64,000 bases of DNA. Origin: Bilabrum cf. latius. Lineage: Eukaryota; Bigyra: Bicosoecida; Bigyra; Bicosoecida. The notes under the pieces are model-generated. The model saw only the letters and a program-made list of their open reading frames with translations, was not told the DNA's origin and did no database searches. The translations under genes and the position numbers were made by a program. How positions within the stretch are numbered: the stretch's first letter is position 1; each line of letters starts with the position of its first letter. Positions 10,051-21,016 of the stretch are shown here, piece after piece. The stretch covers positions 186,001 to 250,000 of the forward strand of contig OZ237769.1 in the NCBI GenBank assembly GCA_965178125.1, written 5' to 3'.

Positions 10051-13048
10051 ATGTCGGTCAACTACAGTGATCTCAGTCGTGCCGTCACCGACGATGACAA
10101 GGTGCCCCCTGGCTACATATACAATGATATTGCAAGTGAGGCTGAGACGCGGCCTGCCTTTTGCGTTTGCTCGTCCTGCGCTTAGCTGCGCGAGGGCATC
10201 TGCGTGCTAATTATTTAATACAATGAACGCCGGGAATCAAGCTAGGGGCAAGTGCGATCCAGTGTTGAGTTTTATCCAGCCGCACCGTCATCGCAGAAGC
10301 GACGCACGCGAGCATCACAAACTGCAAGCCTCTTGCGGATTGGCTTGGGCGAAACCTTGGTAACTCTAGCCCGAACGTTAAGCGAAAGACGCTGATCGTG
10401 ATTCGATAGGTATCTCGAGGTGGCTCGCAGGAGTTCAGGCGGTGCATGCAGAAATGGCGTGACACCATCAAGAAGGAAACCGGTAAGTCCCTGAGCTGCA
10501 TACCTCTAGAAAAATACCATACTACTACTAATTAAACTTATGAGACGGCCCAACACCAGCTGTGCGCACAGCCCTCCTCGTGTGCGGCCGTTCCTGACTT
10601 GCAGCCCGTGCTTTGCTGGTCGCCCACACACCCTTCCATGAATGTATCCCCCTTCGCATCCTCTTGAATTGCGCAGAATTCCGCGGCAAGATGCATCCTC
10701 TGAAAGGCGACGCCCCCAACCGAGCCGTGCGGGATGCGGCCACTGGCGCCCTGCAGGCCATCTTCAGCGCGGGGCAGACAGCTTCCTCGGGGATGGCGGG
10801 GCGGATCGGGGGCCACGGGGGGTCGGGGGGGGCGGGGTCTAGTTCCGGGATGGGGGGGCGGTCCGGAGGGGGCGCGGCAGCGGGAGCCAGGGGCGGCGCG
10901 GGGCCGTATGCGGGCGGCTCCTCGGTGCCTCCTTCCATGCTTCACGAGGCGCCCATCAGCACAGGGACCATGGGCGGGGTGGGTTCGGGCCCTGCCAGGA
11001 AGGGCGGGGCCGGTGGGGGCATCTTTGGGGCGATCGCGGGGGCGTTTGCGACCAAGCCGGGGGCCCCGCAGCCCAACGGTGGGGGCGGAATCCGGAGGCA
11101 GCCCCCCAGGAGGGGGGGTGGCGGTGTCCCCGTAGCGGGGGGTGGCGGGGTCAGGGTACCCACGTACGGTGCGGGGAGCCCCCGACAGACGGGACCCCGC
11201 CTCGACGCCTTTGGGAGGCCCATCGGCGGGGGAACAACGGGCGGCGGATCGTCGGCCTTCGGGGGGTAGAGCCGCGGGGGAACAACGGGGGGTGGGGCCT
11301 TCGGGGGGGCGGTGGCGGCGCCCGGCCGCGGGCCCGCCTCCTCCCCGGTGCGCTCGTCACACACAGGCACCGGCCGGGCGGGGTCAGCCGTCTCGGGGGG
11401 CACGTACGAGAGGGGTCTGATTGCCGACCTGACGGCTGCCGGGGGCGTCCGGGGGCGGCTGGACCCATCCAAGCTGCAGAGCTTCCTGTCGGCTGCCAAG
11501 GGACTCTCCGCCGAAGTGGTTGCAACCGCGATCGACGATCGGCTGCAAGAGGAGAACCTGCAGGTGGTGGGCAAAGCGCTCGCCCTCCTTGAGCAGGTGG
11601 GCAAAGCCGGCAGCTCGGACCCCGCCCTCGCTCCTCTGAGGCAGCACCTCGCCGATCACTGCGATGAGGTGCTGGAGCTCCTAGAAAACCCGCCGAAGCC
11701 CGCCATCAAGCGGGCGGCCACAAAGGCGCTGGTGGCACTAGGCGTGGAGGAGGCGCTGCAGCACGCTGCACCCGCGCCCGCACCGGTTCCTGCGCCCGCA
11801 CCGTCTCAAGCACCTGCACCAGCGCCGGCCACAACGCCGGCCCCGGCCCCCGCTCCAGCCCCAGTGGAGGAGGAGGAGGATGAGGTGGATCTGTTCGGCG
11901 AGCCGACCCCGGCGCCGGCCCAGGTGGCTGGGGCAGCGACCGCCAACCCCGCCGCTGGCGACGATGATGGCGACGATATGTTCGGCGGGATGGAGCCGGT
12001 GTCTGCCGCTCCTGCTGCTGTGTCCGCCCCGGCGCCCGCCCCCAGTGGGTTCGCGTTCGGTGGGGGTGCACCGGCACCCGCCCCTGCACCTGCGCCATCG
12101 ACAGGCGGATTTTCGTTCATGGGGGGAGGTGGTGGTGCCCCCGCAGCCCCGGTGGCTGCACCTGCACCTGCACCCGCGCCGGTGACGTCGCACGCGCGGA
12201 GCGGTTCCGGTATCTCCTCGGGGATCGGATCAGGGATCGGATCAGGGGTGTCCAGCGGAAGCGGAGTGGCACCGTCCGCTGGAGGTGCATCCAACGGTTT
12301 CGGTTTCGCCGAAGCACCTGCGCCGTCCCAGGCCCCGGCTCCGGGTCCTTCTGCCGAAGAAGAGGACTTCTTCGGCTCGCTTTCCGCGCCTGCTCCTGCC
12401 CCTGCCCCTGCCCCGGTACCCGCCCCCGCCCCTGCCCCATCAAAGGCCCTCGATCTCAACGCCCTCTACAAGCAGAGCGCGCAGGGGCCCGGGCTGGGCG
12501 GGGTGGGTGGCGCGCCCGTGGCACCGGGGGCGGGGGGCGGCATGGGGTTCGGAATCGCTCCTGGGGCGCCGCAGGGGATGCAGCAGCAGCAGCCTGCTGG
12601 CCAAACTGGGCCTGGCATGGGTGGCATGGGAGGCGGGTTCGGTGGTGGGATGGGCATGGGAGGGGGCATGGGGGGGGGCATGCAGTCCACTGCGCCTGCA
12701 CCTGCTCCCACCGCCCCTAGCATGCCTTGGATGCAGTAGGGGCAGGCATAGGCACAGCCCCAGCCACAGGCCCAGTCCGGTGGGTTTGGGTTCATGGGCG
12801 CGCCTGCCCCCGCGCCTGCCCCCGCTCCGGCTGCGCCAGCGATGCCCTGGATGCAGCAGCAGCAGCAGCAGCCGCAGAGCGGCATGCCGAGCGCGATTTT
12901 GGGGAACTCTGGGCCCATGGCGGGCGGTGGGTCCGGGGGATTGACGAGTGCAGTTGGCATGCCGGGGATGGGACAGGGGCAGTCGGCTGGGCAGCAGCCG
13001 GCCTCGCCCAAGCCAGATCCCATGGACTTGCTGGACGCGGGCTTCTGA
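10051..13048 (+). CDS. ENTH-domain protein, tepsin-like (AP-4 accessory type)
   Basis: Three exons inferred: 10051-10135, 10297-10482, 10677-13048 (GT-AG introns of 161 and 194 nt); 880 residues ending in TGA. The exons join to an ENTH fold: PPGYIYNDIA, then KPLADWLGRNL, SPNVKRKTLIVIRQVSRGGS and EFRRCMQKW, then MHPLKGDAPNRAVRDAA. The last block matches the DPLKGDALNKAVR region of plant and animal tepsin-like proteins. A second helical domain (about 11420-11750, LIADLTAAGG to KALVALG) is followed by a long Pro/Ala/Gly/Met/Gln-rich tail. In-frame TAGs: 10407, 11267, 12737, 12749. The context MPWMQ-TAG-GQA-TAG-AQPQPQAQ beside a second MPWMQQQQQQ favours Gln. A role as clathrin or AP-4 coat accessory at the trans-Golgi is inferred from the family. 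Confidence 0.8.
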
Positions 13049-13237
13049 GGCCAATGATGCCGTATCGTGTCGTGCATTGAAGTATTATCTGGTCGTTTGC
13101 ATGTGCGCACGCCATAGAGAGCCGAGGTTCGCGATCCCCCCACCTAATCCGGATTGTTCTGAAGCTGCACCAAGACGTTGCAACCGGGCCGCGATCAAGT
13201 GTTCGTTTGCTGCTCGCTCGCCCGCCCTCCCACAACG

Positions 13238-15368
13238 ATGAACGGCTATGAGGTCGAGAAGGTGATAGGTGATGGGGCCTTTGGTACTGTTTATAGATGC
13301 ATCGACAAGAAGTCGGGCGAGCGAGTTGCTGTGAAGAAAATTAAGCAAAAATACAGCAGCTGGCATGAGGCCCTTGCACTCAAGGAAGTAGCAGCTCTGC
13401 GGTCCCTCCCAAAATTTAGGTACTTAGTTAGGCTTAAGAAATTAATCATGGAGAATAATATCCTGTATTTCGTCTTTGAATACGCGGAATCGAACTTGAT
13501 AGCGGTGAGATATGTCTGGGGATGCGAAGGACTGCTTCCCATCGAGACAAGTAACGGATGCGCTCGAATACGCCCTGCACTAGCCGAAGCTTTGATTGGA
13601 TGAGAGTCGGTGTAGCAAGAGCTCGGGCCGAGGGTCCTTGGAAAGTTGCACCACCCGTTGGCTGTCTGCAGTGCCACATCGGTGGACCTCTTCCGATGCC
13701 CGCTTTCCACTCCCGCAGTTATTAGAATCGGTCGCATCGTCAGCACCGGCAACTCTCGCTTCCCCGGGTGCGGGTGGAAGCAGCATGGCTGGCTCCCGTC
13801 GGATGCACTCCTCGCTCGCTCCCAGCGGCCTCCCCCACGCCGTGGTGCGCAGGATAGGGTACCAGGTCATCGCTGCGCTTGCCCACATGCATCTGAATGG
13901 ATACTTTCATAGGGACGTTAAGCCCGATAACGTGCTCATCCGCAGGCGAGCAACTGCTCGGGCGAGCAGAGCAGCCGAAGCCATGGCCTCCGTGGGTGGC
14001 TCCAGCGGAACCGGGACCGCCAGCAGCGCCGCGCAGTAGGATGTTCCGCTAGAGCAGGTGCACTGCCTGCTGGCGGACCTGGGCCAGGCACGGGAGACCC
14101 GCTCAAGGCCCCCCTACACGCACTACGTCGCGACCAGGTGGTACCGGGCCCCTGAGATCATCCTGCGAGCGACCATCTACAACAGCCCCTGCGACATGTT
14201 TGCCGCCGGCTGCCTCATCGCCGAGCTGCACAACGGAAGGCCCTTGTTCTCTGGCAAGAGCGAGACGGACCAGATGCACCTCTACGTCAACGCGCTGGGC
14301 TCCATCACGCCGGCCTCGTGGCCAGAGGGGGCCCGCCGGGTCAAGGAACTCGGAGCCAGATTGCCGCAGGGCATAGCCGGAAGTGGGATCGGATCGTTGT
14401 GCCCTGGCATGCCGGAGGAGGGGCAGGCCCTCGTCGGCGCCCTGCTGGCTCTGAACCCGCAGAAGCGGATGAGCGCTGCGCAGGCACTGGACCACGGCTA
14501 CTTTGCGACCAACAGGGCCGAGGAACAAGAGTTGAGGGCCAGGGAACAACGGGAGGGGGGAAGCGGGTCACCATCGAGCATGGACGGGCGCTCGCCGACC
14601 GCCATCACCGGCCTTGACGCTGGTGGGGGAACAGCCGCGGCGGGCGGAGCCAGGGCGGGGACATCCGCGGCGACAGGGACAGGGGCAGGGACAGGGACAG
14701 CGAGGGCAGGGGCAGGGGCTTAGTATCAGCACCATGCCAGGGCAGGCAGCGAGGTACCGGGGGGGTCAGGGGGGGCGGGCGGGGGTAGTCGGGGCTTCGC
14801 GGCGTTCGCAGCTCAATCGTCACACGCCCGCAGCAGCAGCACCCCAGTGGGCGGTGGCAGCAGGCCGGGTGCATCGCACGGTGGTGCCAAGGACCACGAG
14901 ATGGACGCGCTGAACGACCTGCTAGCCGAGGCCCAGGCCATGGTGACCGAGTCAGAGTCGAGGCCGGCAGGGGCAGGGGCCGGCGCTGGACACGGATCGG
15001 GGTCCGGGGTGGGGAGCGGTGTGACGAGTGCGATGGGGGACCCGATTCTGACACCGGCGGCAGACTCGCCCCGGGGTGCGAGCCGGGCTGTTGGTGCTGT
15101 AGGTGTGACGAGTGGTGGGGCCTCGCGGGCAGCGGCGGCTGCGGCGGGACAGGGAACCCCCAGCGGTGTGACGAGTGCAAATCGAGGCGCGGAGTCCCCC
15201 GGAGACACCCCACTGTCTCCTCTGGGTGGTTCTGGCTCCGGGTCCTTCCGGCTGGGGGACTCGCTGGGCGATTTGGACGCGTTGCTTGCTCAGGTGAAGG
15301 GCAAAGGCAGCGGGGTGGCGGGGCCGGGCGCAGGCAGCAGCGGTCAGGGCCAGGCAGGCGTGTCCTGA
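13238..15368 (+). CDS. MAK/ICK/MOK (RCK)-family protein kinase
   Basis: Two exons, 13238-13504 and 13719-15368, in phase 0; 638 residues, TGA end, in-frame TAGs at 14037 and 14721. Kinase motifs: GDGAFGTVYR glycine loop, VAVKKIK lysine, FVFEYAESNL hinge, HRDVKPDN catalytic loop, then DLGQARE, and activation loop PPYTHYVATRWYRAPE with the TxY pair of the RCK group. These kinases control ciliary length and intraflagellar transport (LF4, DYF-5, MAK). Odd features: DFG is DLG; a Ser/Ala/Gly insertion sits just after the hinge (13735-13835); another of about 40 residues lies between the catalytic loop and DLG. The C-terminal half is low-complexity with several VTSA motifs. A start at 13238 is chosen because MNGYEVEKVIGDG aligns with the family N-terminus. 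Confidence 0.9.
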
Positions 15369-15541
15369 ATCCAGAATCATCATGGACTCCTGATGGGATC
15401 GCCCGGGGTTTGATTTGGTTTGGCTGTGGCGGTGTTGGCGATTGTTGAAGTTGCTTGGATCGGAAATTTCCAACCTAGCTCCAGGTGCTAGCAACACTCG
15501 AGGGGCAGGTGCCATCCGAATCGAATCGAATCGAATCGATC

Positions 15542-17725
15542 TCATTTAGTCACCTGCAGAGCCACAAACTCGGGGGTATACCCGTCACTCGTCACAATGC
15601 AGCTGCGAGTGCACGTGAACACGGCGAGGCAGTCGAAATCGATCGTGTCCCGCAACCGGCGCGACTTCACTGCTGCCTCCAGGATCTGCATCCTTCCTCT
15701 GGATCCAACCGCCTTCCCCTTCTCCTTCCTGCCGCCTGTCGCATCCCTCTGGCTCCCAGCCGGCCCCAGGCCACCATCCCCGGGTGCTTCTTCCCCACCA
15801 GACCCGGTTGCAACCGCGCTCCCACTACTCCCCCCAGTTGCAACCACCAGTGAGCTCTCCTCCGGCAGCAGGTGTGCGAGCATCTGGGGCATGACCTGAA
15901 ACTCGAACCGGCGGGGGGCGCCGCACCTCGGGCATGGGGGTGCGTACGATCGCGAGGATGAAGATGAAGATGAAGATGAAGATGAAGATGAAGATGAAGA
16001 TGAAGATGAAGATGGGGCTGACGTCGATGATCCAGCAGCACCTGCGCCATCGTGCGATGCACCCGACGAGGCTCCGGTGCTAGCGAGAGGAAGCAGCGCG
16101 CTGCTGGCATGGAAAGAGCCACCGGGGGCGGGGTCGCCCTCCAGCGCGACTGCTTCAAACGGGGGGGCTCCCGGGTTCGATCCCCATAGCACGTCCTCAT
16201 CGTTCCACCTCGAGTATCTGAGCACCTGCTCGGGGGCAGCTGCCGCCCTCATGCTCATCTTGCGGCTGTGGGCATCACCCGCAAGTGACCCGCCCGTGGC
16301 TGCCGAGAGTTCCGCCTGAGTCAGGCGTGCTACCCCTGACTCATCCTTGATGTCCACGGCCACCTCACCTGACCCACTGGCTGCTACCGATCCGCCGGTT
16401 TGACCACCCCCTCCCCTCTGTCTCCATGCCTCCAGCCGCTCTTGTTCCCCGGGCTCCTCCTCCACCACCAGGTCCATAGGGAGGAAGCACGCGCCCGCGG
16501 TTGCAACCACCGAGGGATCCACCGCAGGGAGTCGGAAAGCCGTCAGGGCACCGCTCTGTTCCTCAGGACCACTCGTCACACCATCGGATGGGATCAGGCT
16601 CCGGATGGATCCGCCGGCGCACAGTGCCGCAGCCTGCCGCATCAGCGCCAGACCACTCCCAGCATGGCTTGTCCCTTCCCCTGATGCCGCCGAGCGTTCC
16701 CCTCCTGGACTCGGAGTCAATAATGAGGCGCCCTGCTTGCCCCTTGCGACCAACAGGCGCACGACGTCCTGCAGTAGCGTGTCTCCAAGCGCGGCGCCGG
16801 CTAGCGGAACCGATTCCGAGACCATTGCCTCCTCACCTTCGCCCGTGCCACCGTGCGATGCACCCAGCACCCGCCTCAGCTCTCCAGAGGCCTCCTTTCC
16901 CAGAGAGGCCTCCAGTGCCTCGATGGACACCGGGGAGGACTTGCAGCCTGTCGGCAGCCCCGTGAGGCAGCAGAGCCGATCGGAGTTGCAGCTCTTGCGC
17001 GCATCGGGGGACTCAGAGGCCGCTGCCGATTCTGGGCTGGGTTCCGGTGACTATGTGCTTGAAGTCCCGAGCAAGTGGATCGGATGGGAGGATGGGTCCA
17101 TGGCCTGGAGTGCGGCCTCTTCCTCCTGCTCGCTCATGGGCCGCGCCACTGCTGCTGCTGCTGCTGCTGCTGGTGATTGCGATGGGGGAACTGGCGACGC
17201 AGGGTCGGATAGTGCTGCACCTGATGATGTTATTGCTAGTTTGCAGTCGCCTCTCTGCGGCAAGTACTTGTTCTGCTTCGGAAGCTAGCACCGTAGGGCG
17301 AGCACACCGGCTCCGCTGCGAAGGCACCTGCCCTGCGTGCAGCAAAACACGTACAGCATCCGGTGAAACGCTTCACTATGGCCAGCCTCTCGTGATGTGA
17401 GGGGTGCATACAGCTAACACATCATGGGCATGGGCCGATTGCACCCGGGACATTCCATCTGCTTCGAAGACGGCAGCATTTCAGGGTTGAGCCAGAACGG
17501 CCTGCCGCCAATCTGCCCGCCATCCCAATCGCTCCAGCCGATGCCGGCAGACTCGAACATCGGCAGCTGTGAATAGCTCTCGCTGGAAACGCTTGCGTCC
17601 TCTGCATCACTCTCTGCCGCTGCACCGCCTAAGGGTTCGGCAAAGCCAAGCTAGACGCTTCGACCTCTCCAAAACGTGTCAAGGACGTCATCGTCGCCTT
17701 CATCGGCACAAAAAGCCTTTGACAT
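15542..17725 (-). CDS. PDCD2: PDCD2/TSR4-family 40S ribosome-assembly chaperone
   Basis: A 727-residue single exon, ATG at 17725, TGA at 15542, with in-frame TAGs at codons 25, 104, 147 and 225. N-terminal PDCD2 block: LGFAEP, IGGRPFWLNPE, a zinc-binding CPGCNRPM, LYAPL, FHRMLYVFCC. C-terminal PDCD2_C block: CPRCGAPRRFEFQVMPQML and DFDCLAVFTCTRSC. Family members escort uS5/RPS2 into the pre-40S particle. Between the two halves lies an unusually long acidic, Ser/Ala/Gly-rich spacer of about 350 residues, including a Ser run encoded by a GAAGAT array. TAG codons 104 (MMC-TAG-LYAPL) and 147 (RC-TAG-LPK) sit exactly where relatives have Gln (LLQVYAPL, NQLPRKN). It is convergent with the kinase gene. 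Confidence 0.92.
15956..16014. repeat. GAAGAT hexanucleotide microsatellite (coding, poly-Ser)
   Basis: About nine GAAGAT units; on the minus strand they read TCATCT and encode a serine run inside the PDCD2/TSR4-like protein. Confidence 0.85.
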
Positions 17726-18043
17726 AATACACAAACAAATAGAGACGAATGTATGAACAGCTATTGATGCCGCCTTGCTGCTGCCCTTGGTGTGCCCTTG
17801 CCCACTGGCAGTGTGATGACTGCACACGGCCCGGGGATGGTGGTCACCACGGTGCGCTTGTTTTTCAGCTTGCGTGCTATGCTGGCTTGCAGCTTCGGGC
17901 AATGGAGCGCATGGAAGCAGACGACATACGTGTGTATTCACCACTGCCCCCTGTACAAACCCCATGCAGCCGTCAATAAAGTTCCAAACACCTCGCCCCC
18001 CCCGCCTCGATCCCAACATGATCGCAGCGAAAGGTGAATCGGC

Positions 18044-19138
18044 TCACCCGACCACTCCATCGGTGGTTCCCTCGCTCCCCGCCAGTGCCACCGAGTTGTA
18101 GTGCTCCCCAAGAGCGTAGTACTCGCGGTGGAATGCAAGAAGCAGAGGCCGGGCCCCGGCCCCAGCACTGCAACCGGCCGTATCCACCCCATGGTCGCCA
18201 CCCCCTTCCCCACTCGTAACACCCGTGGCAGCAGCACCTCCAGAAGCAGCCGCGTCCCGCTTCGCATTGAAAGCAGATGCCGCCTTCTCTGCCCCAGGAC
18301 CCACCCCGTACGCATTCCCTTCCGCCTGCACCACCACGATCGGTTTCCCCAGAGCATCTGCTGCCGCCCTCACCTCCGGCTCGCCGCCCCACACAGCGGT
18401 GCTCGCCAAACGGTCGCAGTATCGAGCAAGTGCTCCGGCGGGGTCGGACTCAAACCGGTCTTCGTCTTCGTATGGCAAAAATGGCCCGAATTCGGCCCCG
18501 CGCGCCCTGATGTGTTCCGCAACCATCGTTCGGATGTCCTTGTGGCCGGGGACGGCTTCGCTGGCCGATGCTCGGCTTCGCTTCAGCTGGTGCTCGATGG
18601 AGCGAAACAAGCAATTCCCGTCAGCCGGCACGTCAAATACTGCGAGTCCAAGAGGCTCGAGTTTCTTGTTGATGGCCGCGATCTCTGTCACGCGAGGATC
18701 CACGGTGTTCGCCTTCTCCTCGGCGATCGCAGCTCGTATCGCCTCTTCCTTTGCCTTCTTTCTGTCTCGTCTTGCCTTTGCTCTCGACTTCTTAGATGCT
18801 CCTCCATCATCATCGGGAGTTGCAGCGGCTTCGGCACCGGGGTCAGCTCTACTAGCGGGACCAGTGGGTACATCTGCGGCCGGCGAACTGGTCCCAGCTC
18901 CAGGTTCATCGCCCCCCGCGAGCTAGGATTCCAAGTAAGCAATTTCAGCAGCGTGGCGTTCCTTCATGTCAGATTCTAGCTTAGCAGCTTGCGCTTTAGC
19001 TTCTTTCTTTGGTATCTTCTTGTTCTTGAGCAAAGCCTTCCCTTCCTGCTAGCATTTCTTCAGCTCCATTTTGTGCCTGTGCTTCATCTTTCCCAGCGTT
19101 TCTCCATCGGGAATAGAAAGATCTCCAACTGATGCCAT
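18044..19138 (-). CDS. OTUD6B: OTUD6-type OTU deubiquitinase
   Basis: 364-residue single exon, ATG at 19138, TGA at 18044, in-frame TAGs at 19049-19051 and 18923-18925. The N-terminal half is a charged coiled-coil-like segment (KMKHRHKMELKKC, KERHAAEIAYLES, then KKSRAKARRDRKKAKEEA), as in OTUD6 proteins. The OTU domain has the catalytic Cys in VPADGNCLFRSIEHQL, the WGGEPEVRAAADAL block and the catalytic His in YALGEHYNSV. It removes ubiquitin from substrates; animal OTUD6B is linked to translation initiation and ribosome-associated ubiquitin. Same strand as the PDCD2/TSR4 gene, with a 318-bp gap. Confidence 0.92.
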
Positions 19139-19961
19139 GATAACTTATACTTTTGCGCTTCACTAGTGAACAACTGGCGTTTTTGTTAGATGCTGGCTGC
19201 TTGTGAGAAAGAGATCCAATCTTGCTGCACCAATCATTCCATGACGGCCACCAAAATCTGCAAAGTGATATAGGCTGCTTTTCACGCGCTCACGCTAATC
19301 AATCGTCACCACACTAACACGTGCAGCACCGCCAACCCGCGCTGTATGCAGCGCATCCACATGGACAAGGCAGCGGGCACTACCAGTACACAGCGGAACC
19401 ACTGCGGCAGAAAGCAAGCAGTCCATGACAGCCGTCTCATTCATTTGTCACACGCTGGTATCTGCACCCCAGTGTACCCTCGCAAGGAAATCGGTACGCG
19501 CACACGCTTGCATCGCGGAAGAAGCCACCCCCCCCCACCCCCCCCCACCCCACCCCACCCCACCCCACTGCACTGGCATGTGCCGATGGGTCTCAAGCAA
19601 GCGCCTAATGGGTGATGGACACTCCCGCTCCAACTCCCCGCTGGCTCAGTTTTTCACCCTGACCCCCCTCATACGGACCGGTGGGGGAAGGGGGGGTCCT
19701 AGTACAGATGGGGCTGCATTCGTGTAGACCCAAGCAGTGCCGTTGGGTCGGCCAACAGACTCATGGGGAACAAGTGGGGGCCGTACGACACACGAAGGCA
19801 ATGGATCTCATGCACCTGCTGGCCATGCCTTCCCAGTCGTCGTGTGCCACCCATCCACCCACTGACTGGCAAAGGCTGTCCTTCCTATCGCAGGGTGCCA
19901 TTCCAGCACGATCTCAAAATCCATCCACTCTCTGGCCAGATCCCAAAATCCATCCGCTCTC
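19139..19961. other. Intergenic region, no gene seen
   Basis: Holds the OTUD6 promoter and the ERH 3' flank. A C-rich CCCCA/CCCCCCA microsatellite lies at about 19528-19567. The open frames here are proline-rich by-products of that repeat. Confidence 0.5.
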
Positions 19962-20594
19962 TCAGTGGCCACCGGTGGCAGCCGCACCTCCCTTTGCCTT
20001 GCCTTTGCCCTTGGCTGCCGCAGCCGCCGCCTTGTCGGGTGCAGCCATGCCTGCCAGGTGCTTGTACGTCTCCTGTTTGACCCACTCTCGGGGGAAGGGG
20101 TCGTACTTGCACGAGTCGGGGTCCAGACTGCGGCAGGGGAGGGGAGGGGGTGGTAGGCAAGTGTCATCATCCATTGCGGGGATGCGTTGGCTGGCTGGTT
20201 GGCTGGCTGGTTTGTTTGAGGCACACACAGACGAGCAAGGCATGGGCCTGGGAGGGGGGAGGGAGGCCCGCGTGATGCAGCGCGGTTCGACAGGGTGTGC
20301 CCCCTCTGGCAGCCGTGATATCACAGCAGCGGGCCGGCGGCAACGCCTATTTACTCACAGCAAGATGCAGATATCACCAAGAGAGTCGATGTAGGTGAAC
20401 AGGTCTTTGATCGTGTAGTCAATCTTCTCGATGTCGGGGTTCAGCTCTCTCAGCCGGCGCTCGTACAGAGCAATGATGCCATCCAGAGCCAGGTCAAGGC
20501 GCTCGAAGTCGTGGTAAATCCTCGTTTCGGGCTTGCCCGGGACAATTTGCGTGAGGACAATCGTGTGTCGATCCATTGGAGAGCGACCGTCCAT
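19962..20594 (-). CDS. ERH: Enhancer of rudimentary homolog (ERH)
   Basis: Two exons on the minus strand, 20594-20359 and 20127-19962, with a 231-nt GT-AG intron; 133 residues, TGA end. The core aligns with ERH: DRHTIVLTQIVPGKPETR, YHDFERLDLALDGIIALYE, then IDYTIKDLFTYIDSLGDICI and FPREWVKQETYKHLAG. ERH is a small homodimeric nuclear partner of splicing and RNA-elimination factors. The C-terminus is a Lys/Gly/Ala-rich tail. The start is uncertain: MDGRSPMDRH is used, but the RGG-like frame continues upstream (to about 20690) and could be coding. No in-frame TAG. Confidence 0.92.
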
Positions 20595-21016
20595 GGCTAC
20601 TTGTGGGCCGGCCCCACCGCCGGACTTGGCTGCGCCAGCGCCACGACCACCACCACGCCTAGAGTCCTGCAATTTCAGGTCAAGTACGGGATTTGGTCCA
20701 CTTGAATAAATATACAAGGCTGGACAGCTCTTCAAGACGTTGTATTGTACAGCTGTAGGCTAGCCGTGAACCTACAAACAAGGACGCCTCAATGATTTCC
20801 CACCGCGAAAACCAGATGCAACAAAGTTATGTTAGGAACAGTTTGCTTACCATAGTGCGTTGCTCGGTCTGTCCAGAGAATGGCTGCCACGGTTGGGATT
20901 GTTGCAAAATCAGTGTTTCGGTGTAAGTACAGTGCCATTTACGATAGGCGTGCTCGCCGCCGCTACGCCGCCGCTCTCCTCAGGGAAACAAAACAGAGTT
21001 TCGCAGAATAATTTAC
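20595..21016. promoter_or_regulatory. Divergent region between ERH and the PH-RCC1 gene
   Basis: About 420 bp between head-to-head genes, so the promoters of both must lie here. The ERH-proximal part (to about 20690) is open in the ERH frame and RGG-rich, so it may be 5' coding sequence. Confidence 0.4.

Noticed and set aside
13178-14723. Kinase read as several short genes
   Set aside because: Joining exon 13238-13504 to 13719 and reading TAG as sense gives one complete kinase domain in register.
16165-16190. GGTTCGATCCC, resembling a tRNA B box
   Set aside because: It lies within PDCD2/TSR4 coding sequence, with no acceptor or anticodon stem around it. A similar hit at 23105 lies in PH-RCC1. 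I found no tRNA gene, including no CUA-anticodon tRNA, in the window.
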